Source of the DNA: a virus
Length of the DNA stretch: 64,000 bases
Strand: one strand, 5' to 3'
IMG/VR virus record: IMGVR_UViG_3300047548_000985
Coordinates: 1 to 64,000 of that record
The position numbers were made by a program, and so were the translations under genes. Position 1 is the first letter of the stretch. Each line of letters begins with the position of its first letter. The notes beneath the pieces were generated by a model. The model was given only the letters and a program-made list of their open reading frames with translations. It searched no databases and was not told where the DNA came from. Shown piece after piece: positions 55,901 to 63,809 of the stretch.

Positions 55901-58900
55901 CCGTCTATTGGAAGATTTGAAAAATCTGCAATCTTCTCAAATGGTGTCTTTCCGCCAAAGAACCCAACTAGCCCGTCGACGATACTCGATGCTACATTAG
56001 CAAAGCTTGCTGCCACACCACCGGCAGCAAATACAGCTAATCCACCGCCTAATGCGGTAATTCCTAATCCAACATCAACTAGGTTGTCACCATCGATTCC
56101 TGAGAATGCTGCCACTCCTTCGGCAAATGTTGGAAGTGCCTTGCCTATTAACCACATTGATGCAGCAGCTCCTGCAGAAATCAATGCGATTGCACCGGAG
56201 AAGATTGCGGCTCCTTTAAGTATTAATGGATTAGCGAACGCAGTAAGACCACCTGCAATTCCTTGTAAAATGCCTTGAATTGCTCCACCTGCTCCTGCTC
56301 CAATGCCTTGGATGAATCCTCCTAGTCCCTTTCCTAAGTCAGTTATCTTACTACCAAAGCTAGGTCCGGTGCGTTCTGAAAGAGAGGATAAATTATCCAT
56401 TCCCTTTGCTGACGTAGTAGGTAGATTTCCTGCAATACCTTCTCCGGCTTTTGCTGCTCGCAAGTCTTCAAAGAATTTTTTACGAGCGGCTTTCCCAGCT
56501 TCAGTTGATGCCCTGTTCCTGTATCTGATACTGCCACGTGTTTCCTTGAATGTTTTCAAAAATGCAGCATTATCTGCATCTCTTGCTTGTCGTTTTATAG
56601 AATCTCCTGTCCAACGAGGAGTTCCAATTCCTGTTGCAGCAGTGCTGACTGCCTTAGTAGCATTACCTGCTGTTGCTGCGGTATTTTCGGATAAGGTTGA
56701 TCCTAACTTTCCAGCAGCATCACCTAGTGGTTTTAATAGCTTCTTACTAAGGACAGTGGTAAGAACACCTGCTATTGCTATGCCAGCATAAGACCAGTCT
56801 AGTAACTTATTGGAATCTAATTCAATTCCAGTTTTATCTTTAATCCAATCTCTAAATGTATCTACTGCGGTACTAAATTTGTCAACACCACTATTAAATT
56901 GAGAAGCATTAGTTGCGTATCTTTCAATTGCTGCACCCAATTGAGTAAACACCATAGCTTGAAGCTTTGCTTGTGATTGTCGATCATTCTCAACTGCCCC
57001 AATGTATTTTTCTACATTTGGATCTAATTTTTCACCTCTCTTTTGAGCCTCTCTTTGATCTTCTACAAATTTGGCTATTGTCTCAGCGTCATCTTTTCCA
57101 GTTTTTTCTTTGACTGTTCTTCTCAACCCCTCTTGGGCACGGGTAAAATCATTTGCCGCTGCAAATGTGTCACCAAACAGAGAAGTAAATATGCCGCTAT
57201 CGATCTTAACTCCACCGGCGTATATTTTTTGTTGTTTGGTAAGTTGCTCACCTACCGTTAGCATCGCTTGTGCAGTATCCTGCTTCTCTACTGCCTGCAA
57301 TCCTCCTTGACCCATCATTGTTTGATAGGCTGCTGAATTCTTGTCAACCGCTCCACCTGCGGCGTAGTATCTAGCAGCACCTGCGGCTAGGTTAGTAAGC
57401 CCCTTTGCTTGTAGCTGAGTAGCAATATCTTCCGCTTTTTTTAGTCTAGCTGCCTTTTCGAAATCACCGCTTGCTTCTGCTTCGACTTGTGCAGCTCGCA
57501 ATTCGCTTATAGATTGAATTGCTTTTCGCGCTTCTTCTTGCTCTTTTCTAGTTGCACCTGTTATTGCTGCAAGTTTGTCAAGCTCCTCCATATAAGCATA
57601 TGCGCCTTTTGTAAGGTCTGCTTGTGACTTGTTTGCTAACGTTCCGCGTTTAGCTTCAGCAGCCATGTACTGCACAATATGCTCATTTTGCTCTTCAGTT
57701 GTAATACCTAAGCGTAATAAGCTTTTTCCTAATTCATTTGTGGGGCTCGTTATCGAACTAGCAACAGAAACAAACTTGTCAGCGCCATCCCCAACTGAGG
57801 CACCGAACAATTTCATTTCTTTTGCGTTATTGGTTATTAACGAAGTGTATTGTTCAGTGGAAATACCTAGCTTTTGTTGATTTCTAAAGATATTCTCAAA
57901 ACCGCCGCTAGTTGTTCCAGATACTTTTCCAAGCTCATTGAATGATTTGTATAAATCCTCGCCTTGTTTAGACGCAAGCTCGTTTAACTTTGCACCTGCT
58001 TTTGCCGTAGTACCAAATAATGCAAGCGCACCGCCTGCAAATCTTGCTGCTAGTCCTAATCCAGGAATGAGCATTAATGCGAAGCCGATTCCTTGTGCAG
58101 CACTTCCTAGTGTGTCTGCAAACTTGGTAGTGGCTTCGGCACTAACCATTGCACCTCGTCTACCCTCATAAATTGCAGAGGTGTAGCTCTTTATAGCAAG
58201 AACGCTTCCGCTTATTGCAGCCGTAAGCAGTTGTGTGGTTGCACTAAGGCCTATGTTCTGTTTATTTGTCTCTAAAAACTGCTCTGAAAGCTTTGATGAT
58301 GCTTCTCCTAACGAATTAATTCTCTTTGATGCGTATTGGAATCCTTCTAGGTCTAAATTCTTTTGTCGTTCTATTCTTTCTAAAACTTTTTCTAGCTTGT
58401 CAGTATCAACTTCCGCGCCTTTTCCGATCTGTTCGGCGCCCCTTGGTATTTTTAAACTTTGTCTTTCGGCTTTAGTTAAACCTAGTTCATTTAGCTTTGC
58501 TAGCTGGTCATTATCAAGTTTTACAGTAGATCTACCTTCAACTTTAGCCTTTTCTAAAACGTCGTTTAGGTCAATATCCTTTTCAAGAAGGCCTTTTCTT
58601 TGATTGGATCTAAGATCGTTTACAGGAGATGCAGCAGAGGTAGTAGCTCCTGTTATTTCTACTAACTTTGCCTGAAGATCACCAAATATATCAATCAACG
58701 CTTCTACTTGATTGTTGTATTCCTTTTGAAGAGGTATTGTCTTCTCTTTGGTTAACTTTTCCTCCTCTTCACGAAGCGGAATGGTCTTTTCTTTTGTATG
58801 TTGATCTACTGCTTCAAGAGTTGTGTCGCCTTTGACTGTGGTTTTTAATTCAGGTAGTTTAAATAAAGCAAGTTGGTTTCTAAACAGGTCAAATGCGTTT

Positions 58901-59499
58901 TTTGTTTCTAAAATGGATGCGTTCAATCCACTAGTGTCGATGCTCTTTATTTTTGGTAACGCAAGACTGGCTATCTTTCCTTTAAACTCTTCAAGATCAG
59001 TTTGAATTTTGCCAATTGATTCTGTTAACCCACTGGTATCGATTGATCCAATAGCAGGTAATTCAAACCCTTTTATTAAGTTATTGAAGTTGTCAATCGA
59101 TGATTGTATATCACCTATTGAGCGATTAACTGAAGACGTATCAAACGTAATATTTTCTAGTTTACTTTTGAATGTGGTGGTAGAGGCAAGGATGTCATTA
59201 AAAAATGGATCTAATCTTTTGGCATCAAGAGACGTAACAAACATGTCAAAGACAGTTTTGACATCAGTTAAGCTTTTGTTGAAGTTATTCAGAATAGCCG
59301 CAGTTCTACCTTGAGTAGAAGCTAGCATGCCGAGATTAACTGAAATTTGCCTAAAGTTGTTTTGAAGGTCGCCTTTGGAGCTGTTTAAGTTGTTGTTTAT
59401 CTGTGATATTTCACCTGATGTACCAAGTAATGTATCTCGCATGCCTATTGTAGCGGCACGAAACTCTTCCAACAGTGCATTTAGTTCTTGATCATCCAT
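52933..59499 (-). CDS. Tail tape-measure protein with C-terminal lysozyme and M15-type peptidase domains (2188 aa)
   Basis: N-terminal coiled coils (IGMRDTLLGTSGEISQINNN) with three SIDTSGLxxSI repeats, a helical middle, and a hydrophobic stretch near residues 1070-1127 (IFSGAIALISAGAAASMWLIG) typical of tape measures. Residues about 1210-1690 hold tandem repeats: 58-aa units with EVKTPWDRFVEFSKLPI, then 65-aa units with NFDSLNVDFEALAKRI. Near 1749-1873 is a phage-tail-lysozyme-type domain (GWTREQAAGIVGNLQQES, AQGIAQWRNDRLERF). Near 1919-2005 is a zinc D,D-peptidase (M15/VanY-like) with HTQGKAVDF and GGHIHAQL, giving the H-x6-D...H-x-H metal set. The two domains would cut glycan strands and peptide cross-links as the tail tip crosses the wall, which fits gp5 having lost its own lysozyme domain. 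The protein sets tail length. Confidence 0.85.
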   Translation of the reverse strand: MDDQELNALLEEFRAATIGMRDTLLGTSGEISQINNNLNSSKGDLQNNFRQISVNLGMLASTQGRTAAILNNFNKSLTDVKTVFDMFVTSLDAKRLDPFFNDILASTTTFKSKLENITFDTSSVNRSIGDIQSSIDNFNNLIKGFELPAIGSIDTSGLTESIGKIQTDLEEFKGKIASLALPKIKSIDTSGLNASILETKNAFDLFRNQLALFKLPELKTTVKGDTTLEAVDQHTKEKTIPLREEEEKLTKEKTIPLQKEYNNQVEALIDIFGDLQAKLVEITGATTSAASPVNDLRSNQRKGLLEKDIDLNDVLEKAKVEGRSTVKLDNDQLAKLNELGLTKAERQSLKIPRGAEQIGKGAEVDTDKLEKVLERIERQKNLDLEGFQYASKRINSLGEASSKLSEQFLETNKQNIGLSATTQLLTAAISGSVLAIKSYTSAIYEGRRGAMVSAEATTKFADTLGSAAQGIGFALMLIPGLGLAARFAGGALALFGTTAKAGAKLNELASKQGEDLYKSFNELGKVSGTTSGGFENIFRNQQKLGISTEQYTSLITNNAKEMKLFGASVGDGADKFVSVASSITSPTNELGKSLLRLGITTEEQNEHIVQYMAAEAKRGTLANKSQADLTKGAYAYMEELDKLAAITGATRKEQEEARKAIQSISELRAAQVEAEASGDFEKAARLKKAEDIATQLQAKGLTNLAAGAARYYAAGGAVDKNSAAYQTMMGQGGLQAVEKQDTAQAMLTVGEQLTKQQKIYAGGVKIDSGIFTSLFGDTFAAANDFTRAQEGLRRTVKEKTGKDDAETIAKFVEDQREAQKRGEKLDPNVEKYIGAVENDRQSQAKLQAMVFTQLGAAIERYATNASQFNSGVDKFSTAVDTFRDWIKDKTGIELDSNKLLDWSYAGIAIAGVLTTVLSKKLLKPLGDAAGKLGSTLSENTAATAGNATKAVSTAATGIGTPRWTGDSIKRQARDADNAAFLKTFKETRGSIRYRNRASTEAGKAARKKFFEDLRAAKAGEGIAGNLPTTSAKGMDNLSSLSERTGPSFGSKITDLGKGLGGFIQGIGAGAGGAIQGILQGIAGGLTAFANPLILKGAAIFSGAIALISAGAAASMWLIGKALPTFAEGVAAFSGIDGDNLVDVGLGITALGGGLAVFAAGGVAASFANVASSIVDGLVGFFGGKTPFEKIADFSNLPIDGPKLKTNAEALLAFGEAMAALSNGSASITGAIAEKLFSIFDVKTPWDRFVEFSKLPIDDSAKVKNNAEALRAFAEGLSALKSGITISGVLAEGLANFFEVKTPWDRFVEFSKLPIENAPKVKTNAEALRAFAEAMSKLKGGTTISIGIAEGLSKFFEVKTPWDRFIDFSKLELGDTDKITKNANALKAFNDAMSGYKGGSISNWLGNFDSLNVDFEALAKRINSFIKSFENQKIDSSKKDIIISNADILKAFDSAIGEYKGAGAGVGTWLNNFDSLNVDFEALAKRIKSFIDEFAQFSPNSKEKIIVNADILKTFDQALSSYQGAGAGAGAWLNNFDFLNVDLASLKKKIETFNSINVSKEIVTRNAEALAAFDQALSSYQGAGTGSSTLLSKIADFFGAGINIDDLAKKLLKFSEIKITGSIEDFKTKAEGFKAFAEGMEAFSNVKAVKGSTLANTISDNLSKKFDGKTITEKFEEFANLKIDPLKFKQNNEAFNTFLSSMGMKGAVDLGVAKETAAAQSRMKELGGLPAATQGGNAAAGLGATPNATKAMEFFIKQGWTREQAAGIVGNLQQESGKDLSTTAFNKKENAQGIAQWRNDRLERFRQMYGKEVKSATLEEQLAYVDWELKNTEKQAGDSLRQTRTAEDAAAVVDKKYERSAGTEVANRKNNALALLGSSPATPSVASAASSITSSEEMLRAAGLKIKQGDVQAPNASLDSRMIGLAQQIQSSIPGFHAFTGFNDRFHIRETPNSMHTQGKAVDFTLTKPPTVEEGKQIVAALKQMGFSGAIDEYNNPSRNATGGHIHAQLDGSISAPTSPAQPTGSTAVASAASPANSRKKPTTAAQAFADEYRAQFGSIPADINKPVTVPEPKVASAPTTAPTTAPIVAPTPPTEPPQATAAGVQMARAPAPMNIANEQKLSQGDMSGVTALSGKLDQLISAVNAQARPDDSSNLKMGGEILSKLDEVIDLLERSTRLQGKSLDYARA
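55246..55875 (-). repeat. 174-bp tandem repeats in the tape-measure gene
   Basis: The segment TCTRTCCCANGG (reading KTPWDRF on the minus strand) occurs at 55411, 55585 and 55759, exactly 174 bases (58 codons) apart. A second repeat type of 195 bases follows toward the 3' end of the gene (TGCTAAAGCTTCAAAGTCTA at 55051 and 55246). Both keep the frame. Confidence 0.85.
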
Positions 59500-59525
59500 T
59501 TTTTATTTTCTGCCTATTTTTAGCC

Positions 59526-59533
59526 TATAAATA
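59526..59533 (+). promoter_or_regulatory. T4-type late promoter (TATAAATA) for the gp26-portal operon
   Basis: A perfect TATAAATA 53 bases before the ATG at 59587; the ribosome site AACAGGAGC precedes the start. It is 9 bases from an oppositely directed late box for the tape-measure gene. Confidence 0.8.
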
Positions 59534-59542
59534 CGCTCAGTA

Positions 59543-59550
59543 TATTTATG
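59543..59550 (-). promoter_or_regulatory. T4-type late promoter (CATAAATA) for the tape-measure gene
   Basis: CATAAATA on the minus strand, 43 bases before the ATG at 59499. The two boxes are convergent on each other's upstream DNA, so the two promoters overlap back to back. Confidence 0.7.
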
Positions 59551-59586
59551 ACCGTTTCGTGCGGTAAAATCTAAACAGGAGCACTT

Positions 59587-60417
59587 ATGCTAGATAATAA
59601 CCCATTAAAACAATATTTTCGTAGACCGGCCCTTTACGTTAAGCTTCCAAGTGAAGGAAAGTACTACAACGCAAATATTGTCGATATGCCTGAAAATGGC
59701 GAACTTCCAGTTTATCCAATGACTGCGATTGATGAGATAACAAGTAAAACACCTGACGCCCTTTATAACGGAATGGCAATTGTCGAGATCATCAAGAGTT
59801 GTATTCCTTGCATCAAAGATCCTTGGCAGATTTCAAGTATGGATTTGGACGCATTGCTAATTGCTATTCGAATGGCTACAAATGGCAACGAAATGGATTT
59901 AGAAAGCACTTGCCCTAGTTGTACAGAAGAAAACAAGTATGGCTTAAACCTATCGCTTATTTTAGGAAGTTTGAAGCCTGGTGACTATACAGCAGAATTA
60001 AAGGTTGATGGATTGTCTATCAAGTATAGACCATTGACATATAAAGAAGCAAATCAGGGAAATACGGCTCAGATTGAAATGCAGCGAGTTCTCAACAATC
60101 TGGCAACTCTTCAGGACGAAGATCAACGTACTAAGGCAAGTAGTGATGGTTTAAAAAAGATTAGTAAAATTAGTATGGAAATCGTTGCGAATACAGTTGA
60201 ATCTATTACATTGCCGGATGGTGTAAAAGTTGAAGACAAGAAGTATATTCTTGAGTTCTTAACCAACTGTGACAAAAAGACCTATGCTGCGGTTAGGGAC
60301 TTTAGCGTTAAGCTAAGAGAAAGTACAGAAATAAAACCTTTACATTTCAAGTGTGCAGACTGCGGGCATGAGTATGATCAACCATTCACGTTGAATATTT
60401 CTGATTTTTTCGAATGA
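59587..60417 (+). CDS. 26: Baseplate hub assembly protein, gp26/gp51 family (T4_baseplate)
   Basis: 276 aa with the conserved start LPSEGKYYNANIVDMPENGELPVYPMTAIDEITSKTPDALYNGMAIVEIIKSCIP and then DPWQISSMDLDALLIAIRMATNGNEMD, the signature of the T4-like base plate protein usually named gp26 in cyanophages. Two zinc-ribbon-like CxxC pairs are visible (CPSC near residue 115; CADC near 261), probably one metal site. In T4 the gp26 and gp51 proteins help hub assembly without staying in the virion. The gene overlaps the next by ATGA, and a late promoter lies upstream. Confidence 0.85.
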   Translation: MLDNNPLKQYFRRPALYVKLPSEGKYYNANIVDMPENGELPVYPMTAIDEITSKTPDALYNGMAIVEIIKSCIPCIKDPWQISSMDLDALLIAIRMATNGNEMDLESTCPSCTEENKYGLNLSLILGSLKPGDYTAELKVDGLSIKYRPLTYKEANQGNTAQIEMQRVLNNLATLQDEDQRTKASSDGLKKISKISMEIVANTVESITLPDGVKVEDKKYILEFLTNCDKKTYAAVRDFSVKLRESTEIKPLHFKCADCGHEYDQPFTLNISDFFE

Positions 60418-60641
60418 GGCTTCTACACCTTGACAGCGAAGGTATTCAGAAGCTAATTTCAAGTATGGAAAAAGATTGTGAAATCATCAAGAGGACCGCA
60501 CTAAAGTTCTCTTGGTATATGCGAGGTGGCGTATCCTATGAGGACATAATGAATATGTCTGCGTTTGAAAGGGAAGAAATAGGAAGAATCATAGATTCTA
60601 ATATAGAAACTACCAAAAAGTCTGGGTTAAATTTCTTCTAA
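60414..60641 (+). CDS. Small hub/tape-measure assembly protein following gp26 (75 aa)
   Basis: Its ATG overlaps the gp26 stop (ATGA, 60414-60417). Helical throughout, with WYMRGGVSYEDIMNMSAFEREEIGRIIDSNIETTKKSGLNFF; the ending ETTKKSGLxFF is a recurrent feature of the small protein coded after gp26 in T4-like phages. By gene order and coupling it likely acts with gp26 as an assembly chaperone, perhaps for the tape measure that is read divergently next door. Precise function unknown. Confidence 0.8.
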   Translation: MRLLHLDSEGIQKLISSMEKDCEIIKRTALKFSWYMRGGVSYEDIMNMSAFEREEIGRIIDSNIETTKKSGLNFF

Positions 60642-60648
60642 AGTACAA

Positions 60649-60656
60649 CATAAATA
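60649..60656 (+). promoter_or_regulatory. T4-type late promoter (CATAAATA) 6 bases before the portal ATG
   Basis: CATAAATA is followed by CTGATT and then the ATG at 60663. No Shine-Dalgarno is seen. With standard late spacing the transcript would begin at or one base before the ATG, as for the 47-aa gene at 19081. Confidence 0.65.
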
Positions 60657-60662
60657 CTGATT

Positions 60663-62462
60663 ATGACATATAAGAAACAGTTTAGAAACCCAAATCCTTC
60701 GGGAACTATGAGTCCCATATCAGGCTCTAATTCCAATTCTGGTGCTTGGAACAGCGCGGGAATGAACAACGAAGTAACTGGTGGTTGGAAAAATTACGAG
60801 TTTGGTTATAAAAATTATCAGTCAAGATTGCCTGAGGTTTATACTGGACACCCCAACAGGATTACTCGTTATAATCAATATGAAATGATGGATGTTGATG
60901 CAGAGATATGCGCCTGCCTAGATATTATCGCTGAGTTTAGTACACAAACTAACGAACAAAATAATACTCCTTTTGAGATAAATTGGCATGAACAGCCAAC
61001 TCCAAATGAAGTTGAGTTAGTAAAAAAGCAATTGCAACAATGGTGTAAACTTAATGAATTAGATACAAGAACGTTTAAGATTTTTAGAAATGTTTTAAAG
61101 TACGGTGATCAAGTGTTCATTCGTGATCCAGAAAACTTTAAGCTTTATTGGGTTGATATGACAAAGGTAACAAAGGTCATTGTCAACGAAAGTAAAGGTA
61201 AAGAACCAGAGCAATATGTTATTAAAGATATTAACATAAATTTAGAAAACTTGAGCGTGGCAGAAAAAACTACTACAGATTTCCAAGCTCAACCTCCCAC
61301 AGCAGGCTATTCTGCACCTTACAGTTATACTGTTCCTAATGAACCATATGGAACTACTGGCAGTAGATTTAGCTTAGGCGTAAATGAAGCAGCAATCGAT
61401 GCAAAACATATTGTTCATCTAAGTCTTACTGAGGGATTAGATAGATATTGGCCCTTTGGACAATCGATCTTAGAAAACATTTTCAAAGTATACAAGCAAA
61501 AAGAACTACTAGAAGATGCAATTCTGATTTATCGTGTACAACGTGCCCCGGAGCGAAGAATATTTAAGATCGACGTTGGCAACATGCCTACTCATATGGC
61601 AATGGCATTTGTTGACAGAATTAAAAATGAAATTCATCAACGAAGGATTCCAAGTGTTCAAGGCGGGCAAAGTGTTTTGGATGCAACATATAATCCTTTG
61701 TCTATTATGGAAGATTACTTTTTCCCTCAGAATTCTGAAGGAAAAGGTTCGACAGTTGATGTGCTGCCAGGTGGACAAAATCTAGGTGAGATTGACGATC
61801 TGAAGTACTTCAACAATAGGCTAGCAAGAGGATTAAGAGTACCTAGCTCATATCTACCGACTGGTCCAGACGATGCACAAACTCCTTTGAGTGATGGGCG
61901 TGTTGGTACAGCGATGATACAGGAATTTAGATTCAATCAGTATTGCGAGCGTCTACAGAAGTATGTTTGTCAAAAGTTAGATGACGAATTTAAGTTGTTC
62001 ATGAGATGGAGAGGATTAAATGTCGATTCAAGTTTATTCGATATTAAATTTAACCCTCCTCAAAATTTTGCAGCTTACAGACAGAGTGAATTAGATAAAG
62101 ATCGCGTTTCAACCTTTCAAGCAATTGAAGCATTGCCTTACATTAGTAAAAGATTTGCAATGAAAAGGTTCTTGGGATTAACTGAAGAAGAGATTGAAGA
62201 AAACTCAACTCTTTGGCATGAAGAACGTTCTGAACCTGAAGATTCTCAAGTTACCGGCAGTGATCTTAGAAACGTCGGTATTGGTATCGGTGATCTTGAA
62301 TCAGATATCCAAGCTGGTGAAGAAATTCCACCTGAAGGGGCGGAAGGTATGGAAGGAATGCCTCCTGAAATGACAGCACCTGTTGCAGGTCCTGAAGGAG
62401 GAGCTGGTATGCCGGCGCCTGGTGGAGGAGCACCGGCAGGTGGTCCAGGATTGGGAATGTAA
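60663..62462 (+). CDS. 20: Portal vertex protein gp20
   Basis: 599 aa. Hallmarks of T4-like gp20: RLPEVYTGHPNRITRYNQYEMMDVDAEICACLDIIAEFSTQ, FKIFRNVLKYGDQVFIRD, HIVHLSLTEGLDRYWPFGQSILENIFKVYKQKELLEDAILIYRVQRAPERRIFKIDVGNMP, and DYFFPQNSEGKGSTVDVLPGGQNLGEIDDLKYF (read in pieces). It forms the dodecameric ring through which DNA enters and on which the tail docks, and it nucleates prohead assembly. Compared with T4 (524 aa) it carries a C-terminal extension of about 60 residues that is acidic and then Gly/Pro/Met-rich. It opens the head gene cluster 20-core-core-21. Confidence 0.96.
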   Translation: MTYKKQFRNPNPSGTMSPISGSNSNSGAWNSAGMNNEVTGGWKNYEFGYKNYQSRLPEVYTGHPNRITRYNQYEMMDVDAEICACLDIIAEFSTQTNEQNNTPFEINWHEQPTPNEVELVKKQLQQWCKLNELDTRTFKIFRNVLKYGDQVFIRDPENFKLYWVDMTKVTKVIVNESKGKEPEQYVIKDININLENLSVAEKTTTDFQAQPPTAGYSAPYSYTVPNEPYGTTGSRFSLGVNEAAIDAKHIVHLSLTEGLDRYWPFGQSILENIFKVYKQKELLEDAILIYRVQRAPERRIFKIDVGNMPTHMAMAFVDRIKNEIHQRRIPSVQGGQSVLDATYNPLSIMEDYFFPQNSEGKGSTVDVLPGGQNLGEIDDLKYFNNRLARGLRVPSSYLPTGPDDAQTPLSDGRVGTAMIQEFRFNQYCERLQKYVCQKLDDEFKLFMRWRGLNVDSSLFDIKFNPPQNFAAYRQSELDKDRVSTFQAIEALPYISKRFAMKRFLGLTEEEIEENSTLWHEERSEPEDSQVTGSDLRNVGIGIGDLESDIQAGEEIPPEGAEGMEGMPPEMTAPVAGPEGGAGMPAPGGGAPAGGPGLGM

Positions 62463-62464
62463 AG

Positions 62465-62472
62465 AATAAATA
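62465..62472 (+). promoter_or_regulatory. T4-type late promoter-like box (AATAAATA) before the 74-aa gene
   Basis: AATAAATA begins 3 bases after the portal stop and 18 bases before the GTG start at 62491. It would give separate late expression of the small basic protein. Confidence 0.5.
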
Positions 62473-62490
62473 GTTAATAGGAATAAAATC

Positions 62491-62715
62491 GTGAAACTAT
62501 TTGAACTTTATGATCGAGCTATCCCTGGTTATCAAGACTTGGAAGATGATAACAGTAAACCAACTTGGAGAGAACTTAGAAAAACCAAGTTGACTTTGCG
62601 TCAAATAAGAAAGCTTCGAAAAATGCAGGATGTAAGATCGTTTGAAAAAGCAGAAAATCTCAAACGGGTTCGAAAACAATACAAGCCTGCTGATCAATCA
62701 CAACCAATGATGTAA
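62491..62715 (+). CDS. Small basic prohead-region protein after the portal gene (74 aa)
   Basis: GTG start at 62491 (MKLFELYDRAIPGYQDLEDDNSKP). The rest is strongly basic and helical: RELRKTKLTLRQIRKLRKMQDV and then EKAENLKRVRKQY. I know this type as a conserved small protein between portal and prohead core genes of T4-like marine phages; position equals T4 gp67/gp68. Its basic charge complements the very acidic core protein that follows, so a scaffold partner role is a reasonable inference. Confidence 0.8.
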   Translation: MKLFELYDRAIPGYQDLEDDNSKPTWRELRKTKLTLRQIRKLRKMQDVRSFEKAENLKRVRKQYKPADQSQPMM

Positions 62716-62718
62716 TCT

Positions 62719-62737
62719 CTAGCATTTTTGATGCTAG
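62719..62737 (+). terminator. Short hairpin after the 74-aa gene
   Basis: CTAGCAT (62719-62725) pairs with ATGCTAG (62731-62737), loop of five bases, three bases after the stop codon. There is no T-run after it; it probably works together with the longer hairpin at 62750-62784. Confidence 0.45.
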
Positions 62738-62749
62738 CTTGTCAAAACA

Positions 62750-62784
62750 CGCAAAAAATAGCACTTATTTGGCTATTTTTTGCG
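62750..62784. terminator. Perfect 13-bp inverted repeat, likely (bidirectional) terminator
   Basis: CGCAAAAAATAGC (62750-62762) and GCTATTTTTTGCG (62772-62784) are perfect complements with a 9-base loop. The A6/T6 arms would give a U-run in either direction. It lies between the 74-aa gene and the late promoter of the prohead core gene, separating two transcription units. Confidence 0.7.
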
Positions 62785-62790
62785 GTGCCA

Positions 62791-62798
62791 TATAAATA
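62791..62798 (+). promoter_or_regulatory. T4-type late promoter (TATAAATA) for the prohead core gene
   Basis: A perfect TATAAATA directly after the terminator hairpin and 36 bases before the ATG at 62835, with AGGAGA (62821-62826) as ribosome site. It is the best example of the late box in the window. Confidence 0.85.
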
Positions 62799-62834
62799 AC
62801 TCTATAAAGCCATTTACATTTAGGAGAAATCACA

Positions 62835-63749
62835 ATGGATAACAGGAAATTTGAAAAGCTTATTGATTTAATTATCAATGAGAATGAAGAACAAGCCCGT
62901 GAACTTTTTCACGAAATCGTGGTAGAAAAGTCAAGACAAATCTATGAATCATTGATGGACGAAGAAGATGAATCAATGAGTATGCTTGATGAAATTGGAG
63001 CAGACTTAGATGTCGAGCAAAGTGGCGGAACATTTGAGGATGACGAAGACATGGATATGCCTTTGAGTGATGAGGACGATGGATTTGCTGATGATGAAGA
63101 AATTGATCTTGACGCAGATGAGTTAGATGACATGTCTGATGATGAGGAACTCGAGGATCGTGTTGTTGATCTAGAAGAAAAACTTGATCAACTTATGGCT
63201 GAATTTGAAGAGCTAATGGATCAAGATGATGACATGGGCGACGAAGACATGGACGACGAAGACATGGACATGGGCGACGAAGACATGGAAGACGAAGACA
63301 TGGAAGACGAAGACATGGACATGGACATGGACGACGAAGACATGGACATGGAAGACGAAGACATGGAAGACGATGAAGATTCGTTAGATGAATCTGTTCA
63401 ACTTCAAACAGTAAAGAAAGTTTCACACGGTGACAATGGTGCTTATACAACAAGTCCAACACTAACCAAGCCAAGAGTCGTTGCAACTGGCGCAAAGCCA
63501 ACTGCAATGGGGCAAGCAGGTGAATCTGTTCCAACTTCAGCTAAAGCTGCTAACAACTATGCAACTAAAGGGCAAGGTCAACTTAAGGGTGCAGGACAAT
63601 TTAAAAACGCACCAGGACATAAAGGGCAAGACTTGTCAGCCGCTCCAAAGGCAAAGACTTCACAAGAGTCAGGTGTAAATACTAAGAGCCCTGTTGCAGA
63701 GTCTAGAAGAAGAGCACTTAAGCAACAGTTTGGTGCAAAGAGAAAATAA
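62835..63749 (+). CDS. Acidic prohead core/scaffold protein (304 aa)
   Basis: The first 45 residues (RKFEKLIDLIINENEEQARELFHEIVVEKSRQIYESLMDEED) are the conserved helical start of T4-like prohead core proteins that lie between gp20 and gp21. Residues about 45-190 are extremely acidic, ending in repeats of DMDDED/DMEDED; the last 110 residues are a basic, Gly/Lys/Gln-rich tail (GQLKGAGQFKNAPGHKGQDL). Core proteins fill the prohead and are cut by gp21 during maturation. It is longer than T4 gp67 (80 aa) and gp68 (141 aa), so it may stand for one or both. Strong late promoter and ribosome site upstream. Confidence 0.8.
   Translation: MDNRKFEKLIDLIINENEEQARELFHEIVVEKSRQIYESLMDEEDESMSMLDEIGADLDVEQSGGTFEDDEDMDMPLSDEDDGFADDEEIDLDADELDDMSDDEELEDRVVDLEEKLDQLMAEFEELMDQDDDMGDEDMDDEDMDMGDEDMEDEDMEDEDMDMDMDDEDMDMEDEDMEDDEDSLDESVQLQTVKKVSHGDNGAYTTSPTLTKPRVVATGAKPTAMGQAGESVPTSAKAANNYATKGQGQLKGAGQFKNAPGHKGQDLSAAPKAKTSQESGVNTKSPVAESRRRALKQQFGAKRK
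63217..63378 (+). repeat. 12-bp-based acidic repeats in the prohead core gene
   Basis: The unit GACGAAGACATG, with variants GGCGACGAAGACATG and GAAGACGAAGACATG, is repeated about a dozen times, coding DEDMD/DEDME. The DNA copies are nearly identical, so repeat number probably varies by slippage. Confidence 0.9.
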
Positions 63750-63809
63750 GGTTTCCGAGGTAAATGGCTTTTATTTTTGTGAATATAGAGATAACGGGGG
63801 ATTTTGAAA

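Noticed and set aside
55376-56278. 300-aa plus-strand frame opposite the tape-measure gene
   Set aside because: Antisense shadow of Ala/Lys-rich helical repeats; the minus-strand tape-measure frame is continuous and has recognisable domains.
63217-63378. CRISPR-like appearance of the short repeats in the prohead core gene
   Set aside because: Units are 12-15 bp, contiguous, without unique spacers, and sit inside a coding frame.
63193-63534. Minus-strand Leu/Pro/Cys-rich frame opposite the acidic repeats
   Set aside because: Pure complement of the GACGAAGACATG repeats; the plus-strand prohead core frame has promoter, ribosome site and a conserved start.
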